NCBI RefSeq assembly: GCF_023684405.1
Contig: NZ_JAGSOI010000005.1
Location: forward strand, 21,624 to 85,623
Direction: 5' to 3'
Source: Methanococcoides seepicolus
GTDB lineage: Archaea; Halobacteriota; Methanosarcinia; Methanosarcinales; Methanosarcinaceae
DNA length: 64,000 bases
This document shows, in pieces, positions 57,451 through 64,000 of this stretch (position 1 is the first letter of the stretch; each line of letters opens with the position of its first letter). The notes under the pieces were generated by a model, which was given only the letters and a program-made list of their open reading frames with translations, did no database searches and had not been told where the DNA came from. The position numbers and the translations under genes are program-made.

Positions 57451-58209
57451 ACCTATTTTGATATTTTTGAGTGGATAAATTGGGATAAAACTAAAATAGG
57501 ACTTTGAGGGACAACAAATGCAATCAAATAACCAAAAATCTGTTATTTTAAAAGAATTTTTCAGAAAAAGTATACATGTTGTATCCCTATCTATCGTTTT
57601 TATCTATTATTATTTGGGAAAAGATTTCACACTTGATTTTTTGACACTGGTCCTCTGCTTCGTCTTACTAATCGATTTTTTCCGAGTAGAAAAAGGAGTA
57701 AAGGTCCCGATTGTATGGAAGCTTTATAGATCAAAGGAAAAAGACAAACTGAGTGGAACTTCATATTTTTTGATAGGGAGTATAATCGCCATAAGTATTT
57801 TCTCAAAGGAAGTTGCATCTGCAGCAATATTAATGACAACTTTTGGAGATAGCGCAGCAGCTTTGGTAGGAATAAGTTACGGCAAAAGGTGGATAAAAAA
57901 TCTTCCGGATAGGGCATGGGAAGGTGTTATTTCTGAATTCTTTGTGAACCTGGTCATTGGTTATTTATTCCTTTCAAATTGGATTGTAGCTTTAACAATG
58001 GCTTTAGCAGCTACGATAATTGAAACTTTGATATACAAGTTGGATGATAATTTAATTATACCACTATTTTCAGGTCTTATTGGCCAGCTTGTTTTAATAG
58101 CATACTCTTCATTATGACGAGATCAATGTATAGCCTGAAATACAATAAAATAAAGTAATTTGTTTAATATCAAAAAATATGAACCAAGCTTTCACAAAAG
58201 AGATTATAA
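57411..58209. repeat. Diverged direct repeat flanking the kinase-like gene
   Basis: The end of the glycosyltransferase gene (57411-57450) matches 58169-58209 at about 34 of 41 positions, including GAACCAAG and TCACAAAAGA. A shorter third copy, ACCAAGCTTTTACA, lies at 58228-58240. The span includes the whole kinase-like gene, so the repeat may record insertion by duplication or a lost paralogous glycosyltransferase end. Confidence 0.5.
57518..58117 (+). CDS. Polyprenol/diacylglycerol kinase-like membrane protein (CTP:phosphatidate cytidylyltransferase superfamily)
   Basis: 199 residues, about six hydrophobic segments. EFFRKSIHVVSLSIVFIYYY opens the protein and TTFGDSAAALVGISYGKRW is the family signature (GDxxAxxxG), shared by dolichol kinases and phosphatidate cytidylyltransferase-like enzymes; a late segment TIIETLIYKLDDNLIIPLFS also fits. 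It could phosphorylate the lipid whose phosphate PAP2 removes. The gene is clearly more AT-rich than its neighbours and is flanked by a diverged 40-bp direct repeat, suggesting separate acquisition. Confidence 0.75.
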   Translation: MQSNNQKSVILKEFFRKSIHVVSLSIVFIYYYLGKDFTLDFLTLVLCFVLLIDFFRVEKGVKVPIVWKLYRSKEKDKLSGTSYFLIGSIIAISIFSKEVASAAILMTTFGDSAAALVGISYGKRWIKNLPDRAWEGVISEFFVNLVIGYLFLSNWIVALTMALAATIIETLIYKLDDNLIIPLFSGLIGQLVLIAYSSL

Positions 58210-58265
58210 GTATTACAACATATTAGACCAAGCTTTTACAGACCATACTTCCAGTGGTGTATTTA

Positions 58266-58598
58266 ATGATAATCCCAGAACCGATCGAGAACGAAGTAAA
58301 GTTGCTTGGAGGCACAGAAGGTATAGCCCTTAGAATAGCGAACGAGGATAAACTTGCAGAGCAAAGCACCATCCATCATGCACTATCTTCCACCATACGA
58401 TTGAAAATACTTAGCCTCATTCTTGTGCAGCCTCTTTGTGTCTGCCTCATTAAAGAAATAATGAAGATGTCAGATTCTAAATTATCATACCACCTTTCGA
58501 CCCTTGTTGCCAGCGGACTCATTAGAAGAGAAAAGAAAGGGAACTGGATAATCTACCACCCGACCGAAAAAGCGGAAAAGTATAGGGTCGAAGTATAA
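58266..58598 (+). CDS. ArsR-family winged-helix regulator
   Basis: 110 residues. The helix-turn-helix region ALSSTIRLKILSLILVQPLC, then SDSKLSYHLSTLVASGLI and the wing REKKGNWIIYHPTEKAEKY are typical of ArsR. The short motif LCVCLIKE corresponds to the metal-binding CVC of arsenic-responsive ArsR proteins, although no arsenic-resistance gene is next to it. Direct repeats CCAAGCTTTCACA and CCAAGCTTTTACA lie 25-85 nt upstream and may be its own operator. ATG at 58266. Confidence 0.83.
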   Translation: MIIPEPIENEVKLLGGTEGIALRIANEDKLAEQSTIHHALSSTIRLKILSLILVQPLCVCLIKEIMKMSDSKLSYHLSTLVASGLIRREKKGNWIIYHPTEKAEKYRVEV

Positions 58599-58764
58599 GG
58601 AAATATGAAGTTGAAATATAAAATGGAACTATGAGGTCAAGCCATAGACCCGATTTCCTTTTTTACATGGTATCCCGTATTTTTGGATCAATAAGTAGAA
58701 TTTTAGATTATAGATATTAGAACAGCAATTAGAATAGGCTGGGTCATAACAAAACCTAAGAGAA

Positions 58765-58843
58765 TTAGATGATGGATAAATTGAATGGGCCTAACCGGCT
58801 CATCTAACAAAAGTATATAGTCCTAAGCATCTAATTATAAAAT
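58765..58843 (+). promoter_or_regulatory. Inverted repeat and TATA box of the integrase gene
   Basis: TTAGATGA (58765-58772) and TCATCTAA (58800-58807) form a perfect 8-bp inverted repeat with a 27-nt spacer, and CATCTAA recurs at 58828. AGTATATAG (58812-58820) is a TATA box about 25-30 nt before the integrase ATG, so its mRNA is probably leaderless. The repeats could be recombinase or regulator sites. Confidence 0.45.
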
Positions 58844-60037
58844 ATGACTCGCGACGTAGACGATATACATAGCTATGATACAGGATATATCCAGGCAATG
58901 AAGAGGCTGAGGAGTGCTGATATAGGGGAGAGAAACCGGGAACTATTAGAGCAATTCGCAATAGCCTGCCGCCATGAAGGCCTTGTTAAGAGTACCATTA
59001 CCGGTTACATCAACTATGCTACAAGGATGATCCAACGATTCCAGGACATCGGAATCCACAAAGACTTCGATCAGATCGACCAGAACGATCTTGACAAACT
59101 TTTATTGTACATGGAAGATGAGAAGGGACTCTCAAAAAGCACCTTAAGGAACCACAAGAAGCTTGTTAAGAAATTCTTCCGGTGGTCTACTGCAGGAGAT
59201 CCCCCTGCATGGGTCAAGAACATCAAACTAAAGGATGTAGCAAGTCCTGTACAACCACATGATCTATTGACCCGGGAAGAGTTTGATAAGCTCCTATCAG
59301 CCTGCAAACATCCACGTGATAAAGCCCTAATTGCTGTCCTTGCTGACTCCGGCATGCGTGTAGGAGCTCTGGCATCTTGCCGTATCAAACACGCTGAGTT
59401 CAATCAGTATGGGGCTATTCTGTACATCTCACAGACCTCTAAGAGCAAGAAGACAACAGCCGCAAAAGGCATTCCCCTTACCTGGTCAACAGGGTATCTC
59501 AATCAGTGGATCTCTGTCCATCCTTTCCAGGATAATCCTGATGCTCCTCTATGGGTGACCCTTGATAAGAACCGAGAACCCTTAAGCTACAAAACAATCC
59601 GTGTGACACTCAAGAACATTGGAGAACGGGCTGGAATAAAGAAACCAGTAAACCCCCATATCTTCAGGCATCTTGCTATCACTAACTGGATACTTGACGG
59701 CCTCAATGAACAGGAGATCAAACATAGAGCTGGCTGGTCCCGTGGATCCACACAGATGTTCAAGATCTACGCGAACTTTACTGACAATGAGATAAACGAT
59801 AGGATCTTTGAGAAATATGGCCTCAAGACCGAAGATAAGAGACATGTGACACTTAAGGCCTGTCCACGCTGTAACAATGTACTGAGACCTTCAGATAAGT
59901 TCTGCAGCCAATGTTCGCTTGTACTGGACCGTGAATCGCTTGACAAGATCCAGGCATACGAGGAGAAGATACCTGAACTGCTTCAGTTAGTCTTGAAGAG
60001 TGATCGTGGAAGGGACTTGATAAAGCATCTTGCTTGA
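58844..60037 (+). CDS. Tyrosine recombinase/integrase with C-terminal zinc ribbon
   Basis: 397 residues. An N-terminal SAM-like core-binding domain (about 30-120) is followed by the catalytic domain with Arg172 (DSGMRVGALAS), His272-x-x-Arg275 (HIFRHLAI), His294 (HRAGWSRGS) and the nucleophile Tyr309 (FKIYANF). A C-terminal zinc ribbon (CPRCNNVLRPSDKFCSQCS, about 347-365) is typical of archaeal proviral/plasmid integrases. All catalytic residues are present, so it may still be active. It marks the left side of the accessory region. Confidence 0.92.
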   Translation: MTRDVDDIHSYDTGYIQAMKRLRSADIGERNRELLEQFAIACRHEGLVKSTITGYINYATRMIQRFQDIGIHKDFDQIDQNDLDKLLLYMEDEKGLSKSTLRNHKKLVKKFFRWSTAGDPPAWVKNIKLKDVASPVQPHDLLTREEFDKLLSACKHPRDKALIAVLADSGMRVGALASCRIKHAEFNQYGAILYISQTSKSKKTTAAKGIPLTWSTGYLNQWISVHPFQDNPDAPLWVTLDKNREPLSYKTIRVTLKNIGERAGIKKPVNPHIFRHLAITNWILDGLNEQEIKHRAGWSRGSTQMFKIYANFTDNEINDRIFEKYGLKTEDKRHVTLKACPRCNNVLRPSDKFCSQCSLVLDRESLDKIQAYEEKIPELLQLVLKSDRGRDLIKHLA

Positions 60038-60204
60038 GAATAGACGATGATGATAGTGGCGTGAGGTATGGCTGATTGGGCCATATGGGTCCACTTGTGT
60101 TAGAAAGCTGTATCTTGATTATTTGTTTGATGATGAATAAATACTGGTTCCATTCTATGCTATGCGATTATCGTTTAGCAAAAACGAAGTGAAGCAAAGG
60201 AAAG

Positions 60205-61659
60205 TTATCTCAACTTATTTAATGATTTTTTGGCAGCTTTTTGAACTTGCAGATTTTCATCATTTAAGCAAACTTTTAAAACCCTAATTACTTCTTTATC
60301 CTTGAACTTTCCAAGAGCAAGAGCTATTCGCTTCCTTACATATGCATCTCTTACAGAAATCGCTTTTAGTAGTAAATCGACTATATTCGGACTTTCAATG
60401 TAACCAAGGGCTTCAGCTGCTGCTCTCAATAACCGCTTCTTTTTGAAATTGTCTTTGTTTTCAAAAATCTGAGCTAGAGGTTCTATAGCAACTTCTCCAA
60501 ATTCTCCAAGTGCTGCAGATGCAGATCCTCTTACACCAATATTTTCATCATTTAAAAGTTCTATAAGTGGTTTTATTGCTCTTTTATCGCCTATCTCTCT
60601 TAAACCAGCTATGACTCCATATTTTACATATTCTGAACTATTGTTTGTATTTTTTAGAAGCAGATCTATGTTTTGTTTTTGGTATATAGTTCCTGTCCTA
60701 CTCAATGCAGTTATCGCTACATATCGAACATGGGCATCATCATCGTTTAATAGGTCAAACATATCTTTTGTTGGTAAACCCTCTCTCGCATATCCTAATC
60801 CACGTACTGCCCATTTTCGAATATTTACATTTTTGTTATGTAAATTATTTATTAAAGGTTCAATCGCTTCTTGTGTCCCTATGTTTCCAAGGGCATTAGA
60901 AGCAGATATTTGGACAGCCAAGAAACTATCAGAAAGAGATGTTATCAAAGCATCTGTAGCTCTTTCATCTTTTAAATCTATTAAGTGGATTGCAGCATAT
61001 TTCCGAACTTCATCGTTTTCATCGCTCAAGTATTTTGTAAGGAGAGTGATTGGATCAGATTTTTTAAAGTTTCTGAACGATTTGGCAACTTGTTTAAGAT
61101 GAACGGGGACTTGGTCATCATAGTATTTCTCCAAAGCTTCAATCGCTTTTTTATCATTAAAATGTTGGAGCGCCTCTTCGGAATAGTATCTTACCTCGTC
61201 TACTCGATCAGATAAAGATATTATAAGAGGATCAATTGCTTTTGGGTCAGCAATAAGACCCAAAGAGGAAGCTGCGGAACTGCGAGCTGCCCAGTATTTA
61301 TGAGATAGTGTATTTATGAGAGGATCAACTGCTTTTTTGTCCTTAGGGCCACCAAGAGATGAAGCAGCATAGTCAACAACACATTCATCTTCGTCGTCTA
61401 GAACACTAAGAAGAGGATCTACAATACGTGAATCGTTGCATTCTCCAAGAACTCTTGCAACAAATCTTCTTATCTTGTTATCTTCACTACTGAGAGACTG
61501 GATTAGGACATCAACGATATCAAATTCTGCGACCTCCATAAATGTCTCTTCGGCCTCATGTCTAATTTTAGCATCATTATGGCGTAATGCATCAAGTATT
61601 CCTTGATAATCTTTGTTTTTTATTAGAGATTGGATGTCAGGATCTGTCATTTCAGTCAT
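60205..61659 (-). CDS. HEAT-repeat (PBS-lyase-like) protein
   Basis: About 484 residues made of some 13-14 repeats of 31 residues, each of the form ...D..VR..AA..LG.......A...L...L.D. Examples are AVDPLINTLSHKYWAARSSA, KAIDPLIISLSDRVDEVRYY and AIKPLIELLNDENIGVRGSA. No enzymatic domain or signal peptide is seen. It is a probable protein-protein interaction scaffold; such genes are common near Methanosarcinales mobile elements, but a link is not shown. Start ATG 61659; 61650 and 61668 are alternatives. Confidence 0.88.
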   Translation of the reverse strand: MTEMTDPDIQSLIKNKDYQGILDALRHNDAKIRHEAEETFMEVAEFDIVDVLIQSLSSEDNKIRRFVARVLGECNDSRIVDPLLSVLDDEDECVVDYAASSLGGPKDKKAVDPLINTLSHKYWAARSSAASSLGLIADPKAIDPLIISLSDRVDEVRYYSEEALQHFNDKKAIEALEKYYDDQVPVHLKQVAKSFRNFKKSDPITLLTKYLSDENDEVRKYAAIHLIDLKDERATDALITSLSDSFLAVQISASNALGNIGTQEAIEPLINNLHNKNVNIRKWAVRGLGYAREGLPTKDMFDLLNDDDAHVRYVAITALSRTGTIYQKQNIDLLLKNTNNSSEYVKYGVIAGLREIGDKRAIKPLIELLNDENIGVRGSASAALGEFGEVAIEPLAQIFENKDNFKKKRLLRAAAEALGYIESPNIVDLLLKAISVRDAYVRKRIALALGKFKDKEVIRVLKVCLNDENLQVQKAAKKSLNKLR

Positions 61660-61722
61660 AGCCCCCACAGAGAAACATAAGAGAATTGCGATTAACTGCT
61701 TATTTTTTTAAAGCAAATTTGT

Positions 61723-62823
61723 TCGGCTAATTTTTTGAGTATTTCTCTCTATTTCCAGCAGTTTGCTAGTATCCATTTATATACTTTTCAACTTTTTTGA
61801 ATAGCTACCGCTATTCATCCTAAAGATTTTCTTCTGATTGTCCTCAATTGATAGAGATTATAACTGAGTGCTGTAATTAACATTTTGACATTTGCTCTTG
61901 CCAACGTTGTCACTCTTACAAATCCTGATGTAAACACATTTTTGATAACAGCATAGGGTCTTTCCCCTTTTGCTCTTATTCTGCTAATCCTATTGTTTCT
62001 CATCTTATCCCGAATACCAATAGGATGTCCTCGTACTCCCCTTTGCATAGTTGCATCATATCCTTTTGAAATTGCACCAAAGTAACCTCTATCTCTGTAA
62101 ACAACCTCTCCTTCTTCAGAAAGATCCACCTGACTATCATGAACTGATGCAGTAGTTGTCTTAAATCTCCTTATCAGATCATAGTCAGTATCTTCAATGG
62201 TATGTAGTTTATATCCAAAATGTGATTTAGATGCTTTTTTTGTCCATGTACCATCCTTACATCTTCTGGTCTTTGCATCATTTCCACGAGGAGTGTCAAG
62301 ATTTGCATGTCCTGGATCAGCATGTATAAATGTTGCATCCTGAATCATACCTTTCTTGATTTTCAATCCTTTATTGTCTAGTTGTCTTTGCAATTCATTC
62401 CATATTTCATCCTCTTTTCCTGCTTGAGAAATCCGTTCTCTAAAAGACCAAACAGTAGTGCTGTCAGGAATCTTTGCAGGAAAGCCTAAAAATTTCCTAA
62501 AGGAAATTCTATCAGTTGCCTGTATTTCAAGTTCAGGATCAGATAGCCCATGCCATTGTTGCAATACTAACATCTTGAGCATGACGATTTCATCAAGGTT
62601 TGGTCTGCCACCTAACTCTGATTTGTTGTTATACATCTCTGCTATAATCGGACGAAATGGTTTCCAATCTATGAGAGATTCGATTTCAGAGAGCTTGTCA
62701 CCGAGATTTTCAAGACGTTTGTACTCTTCTTTAAGAGCAAAGTTCGTTAAGGACATAATATAAAATTATCATAATGGGTTATAAATTTTACTTCTGTTGG
62801 AGAGGTTTATCGGAATTCTCCGA
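61723..62823 (-). mobile_element. IS5-family insertion sequence
   Basis: About 1.1 kb around one DDE transposase. The ends TCGGCTAATT (from 61723) and, read inward from the right, TCGGAGAATT (to 62823) form an imperfect terminal inverted repeat with later matches at CTCTC. A clear target duplication was not found, so the exact borders are tentative. The transposase is intact. The element interrupts a terminase-remnant region on its right. Confidence 0.6.
61815..62756 (-). CDS. IS5-family transposase (DDE)
   Basis: 313 residues, the full length of the family. The N-terminal region FRPIIAEMYNNKSELGGRP and GLSDPELEIQATDRISFRKF is the IS5 DNA-binding part. The DDE catalytic triad is Asp140 (GMIQDATFI), Asp222 (VYRDRGYFG) and Glu265 (RAKGERPYAV). 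There is no internal stop or frameshift, so it could be active. Confidence 0.93.
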   Translation of the reverse strand: MSLTNFALKEEYKRLENLGDKLSEIESLIDWKPFRPIIAEMYNNKSELGGRPNLDEIVMLKMLVLQQWHGLSDPELEIQATDRISFRKFLGFPAKIPDSTTVWSFRERISQAGKEDEIWNELQRQLDNKGLKIKKGMIQDATFIHADPGHANLDTPRGNDAKTRRCKDGTWTKKASKSHFGYKLHTIEDTDYDLIRRFKTTTASVHDSQVDLSEEGEVVYRDRGYFGAISKGYDATMQRGVRGHPIGIRDKMRNNRISRIRAKGERPYAVIKNVFTSGFVRVTTLARANVKMLITALSYNLYQLRTIRRKSLG

Positions 62824-62824
62824 T

Positions 62825-63059
62825 TATTGACATGAAATCCTATTCATAATTTGGATTTTGCAAAATATGCACACAATCCCGTGCAAAAAAATCAAGTTAC
62901 CTATATCCCCGAATGATTGTGCGCAGTAATCGTACCATTTCCTTTGGTGCTCAGGCACATCCAAGCCCATGTAATATTTAGCAAAAAAGGGTTTGGAGTG
63001 CTCAGCTATTTGTCTGGTCTCAGCCGCTTTAGCTGTTCCAGGACCTCACTTTTCATCAT
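62825..63059 (-). pseudogene. Terminase large-subunit N-terminal remnant, frameshifted and truncated
   Basis: The ATG at 63059/63056 overlaps the end of the HTH gene and encodes MKSEVLEQLKRLRPDK, then a stop. In the next frame the sequence continues AEHSKPFFAKYYMGLDVP, EHQRKWYDYCAQ and SFGDIGNLIFLHG, which resembles the start of large terminases (an HQxxW-type motif before the ATPase). One inserted base after RPDK would join the frames. The expected Walker A loop is missing; the sequence stops near the right end of the IS5 element, which may have caused the truncation. Family assignment is by pattern only. Confidence 0.5.
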
Positions 63060-63655
63060 TGACCTCATTAGCATGGCAAGCCATGTAATCCCCGAACTGC
63101 TTTATCGTGGCAGGGTCCAACAATCCACCTGCCACATTCAAATTGACATCCTTCTTCTCAGCCACCTGCTCTAACAATCCCAACTTCTGAGCCAGCTCCA
63201 AACTTTCCTTCCGTGTCTTCACAATGAACCCCAGGGCATCAATCCTACCCTCTTCAGGACTCATATCGTCTGGACCCACCAGAGCCTCCTGCATCTTCCT
63301 TGCCTGGTCCACAGCCCATTCAATGTCCTGCTGGTACTGAGCAAAAACAACACTTGTGGCATCCTTGGCCTGCTCCAAAATAGCAACCTGGCTGATAGCA
63401 TGAACATCACAAGAGATAGTACTGGTATGGACACCCAGCTCTTCAGCTATCTCAGCCTTGCTACAGCCCATCAATAGCATAGCCTTGACCCTTTCTCTTC
63501 TAATAAGTTTACTATCTTCAACTGCTACCATTTTTCATCACCTAAAGAATTATCTATACTCCAGTCTATGCTCCCTACACTTATACCCCTTTCCTCACAA
63601 GACCAAAGCCCCCACTTCCCCAACTTCCTTACCTATATCCCCGACTTGTTGTGCG
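62897..63655. repeat. 27-bp direct repeat flanking the terS/terL remnant
   Basis: TTACCTATATCCCCGA-nnnn-TTGTGCG occurs at 62897-62923 and again at 63629-63655 (24 of 27 bases identical, same orientation). The first copy lies inside the terminase-like remnant, the second next to a tRNA-3'-end-like fragment. It may be a remnant of recombination in the proviral region. Confidence 0.5.
63046..63531 (-). CDS. HTH protein, likely phage terminase small subunit-type
   Basis: 161 residues. The N-terminal helix-turn-helix (about 12-45, CSKAEIAEELGVHTSTISCD) is followed by charged helical sequence with RKESLELAQKLGLLEQVAEK near the middle-end. The gene sits directly before the terminase-large-like remnant and overlaps its start, which is the standard phage terS-terL order. 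Function in DNA packaging is inferred from that order and from size; a plain transcription regulator is possible. Confidence 0.55.
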   Translation of the reverse strand: MVAVEDSKLIRRERVKAMLLMGCSKAEIAEELGVHTSTISCDVHAISQVAILEQAKDATSVVFAQYQQDIEWAVDQARKMQEALVGPDDMSPEEGRIDALGFIVKTRKESLELAQKLGLLEQVAEKKDVNLNVAGGLLDPATIKQFGDYMACHANEVNDEK

Positions 63656-64000
63656 AGGGATGCGATTTGAACCCCCCAATCAATCCAAGTCTTAATATTA
63701 ACATTCCTTGTTTAGATGTCAGATATTGAAGAATTACAAATGTACATTAAATGTCAGGTATAAGCAGTTACACTCCACAAGCGTACATATTTTGACATTC
63801 TTGAATGAAATGTTAAAGATAAGGAGTTGATGCTATGAGCGATAAGCCATTTACTCTCAATGCTCATGTGAGGGAAAGGTTGGAAATGTGGTGAAGGTTA
63901 CTGCTGAGTTTACGCTATGATGAAATCAATTCGAGATTTCACGAATGGCGGAGTTCTGTCCTAACACCAAAAGACCTGACAAGCCATAAAAAAGAAAAGA
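63532..64000. other. Non-coding right end of the window with one short peptide frame
   Basis: This stretch holds the upstream region of the HTH gene, the second copy of the 27-bp repeat and the tRNA-like fragment. On the plus strand an AAGGAGTTG ribosome-binding site precedes a 19-codon frame (63835-63894, MSDKPFTLNAHVRERLEMW), probably the head of a destroyed gene. Nothing else can be supported up to the edge. Confidence 0.4.
63652..63671 (-). other. tRNA 3'-end-like fragment, possible att remnant
   Basis: On the minus strand TTCAAATCGCATCCCTCGCA has the form of a tRNA 3' end: T-loop TTCAAAT, a 3' T-stem CGCAT, the 3' acceptor strand CCCTCGC and A. The 5' T-stem does not pair (the bases before are GGGGGG), and no anticodon arm follows. 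It could be the tRNA part left at an attachment site by the integrase, but the match is short. Confidence 0.3.

Noticed and set aside
1..64000. CRISPR arrays
   Set aside because: No regularly spaced repeats of 24-37 nt with unique spacers were seen; the repeats found are two or three copies and short.
1..64000. Complete tRNA or rRNA genes
   Set aside because: No cloverleaf with anticodon arm was recognised; only a 20-nt tRNA 3'-end-like fragment near 63.65 kb.

Overview
The window reads as chromosomal DNA of a methylotrophic methanogenic archaeon of the Methanosarcinaceae, most like Methanococcoides (possibly M. burtonii or a close relative; this placement is from recall, not from a search). 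The grounds are a complete mcrBDCGA operon, the membrane-bound heterodisulfide reductase HdrED (a cytochrome-b system of Methanosarcinales), archaeal ribosomal proteins with eukaryote-type members (S4e, L19e, L32e), DNA polymerase D, MCM, a two-subunit pyruvate carboxylase, and proteins with archaeosortase-type C-terminal sorting signals.

Layout. 1-15.6 kb (minus strand): the long S10/spc-type ribosomal cluster in archaeal order, rpl3-rpl4-rpl23-rpl2-rps19-rpl22-rps3-rpl29-rnp1-rps17-rpl14-rpl24-rps4e-rpl5-rps14-rps8-rpl6-rpl32e-rpl19e-rpl18-rps5-rpl30-rpl15, then secY-adk-DUF106-cmk-cbf5. The last gene runs off the left edge. A perfect 11-bp hairpin sits between the ribosomal block and secY. 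15.6-16.2 kb is a long leader/intergenic stretch. 16.2-21.3 kb: a SAM methyltransferase, a stand-alone receiver protein, an Hsp20-like protein, a PEF-CTERM surface protein, the RNase P RNA gene (plus strand) and two tandem DUF116 proteins. 21.4-23.5 kb: hdrED. 23.8-24.9 kb: a siroheme reductase-like gene broken by one frameshift, and a rubrerythrin-like protein.

25.1-30 kb (plus strand): trmJ, mcm, DUF424 and two coiled-coil proteins. 30.1-35 kb (minus strand): pyruvate carboxylase pycB-pycA, biotin ligase birA and an S-layer-domain protein. 35.8-39.3 kb: the DNA polymerase D large subunit. 39.4-46 kb: mmp10 (the methylase acting on McrA arginine) divergent from mcrBDCGA, which ends in a strong hairpin terminator. 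46.2-54.1 kb: proAB, a histidine kinase with a degenerate receiver domain, an AI-2E-type permease, a PHP protein, a candidate structured RNA, HflX and DUF2209. 54.2-58.1 kb: four membrane-lipid/glycan genes (flippase-like, PAP2 phosphatase, glycosyltransferase, polyprenol/diacylglycerol kinase-like).

58.2-64 kb is an accessory region: an ArsR-type regulator, a tyrosine recombinase, a HEAT-repeat protein, an IS5-family element, a truncated frameshifted terminase-large-subunit remnant beside its terminase-small/HTH gene, a tRNA-3'-end-like fragment and short direct repeats. It looks like a decayed integrated virus. Together the window combines translation, secretion, replication and the terminal energy-conserving steps of methanogenesis (MCR makes methane and CoM-S-S-CoB; HdrED reduces the disulfide). 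The candidates most worth following are the small RNA at about 52.24-52.34 kb sharing a palindromic TATA box with a leaderless PHP gene, the frameshifted siroheme protein, the pseudo-receiver kinase and the provirus remnant.
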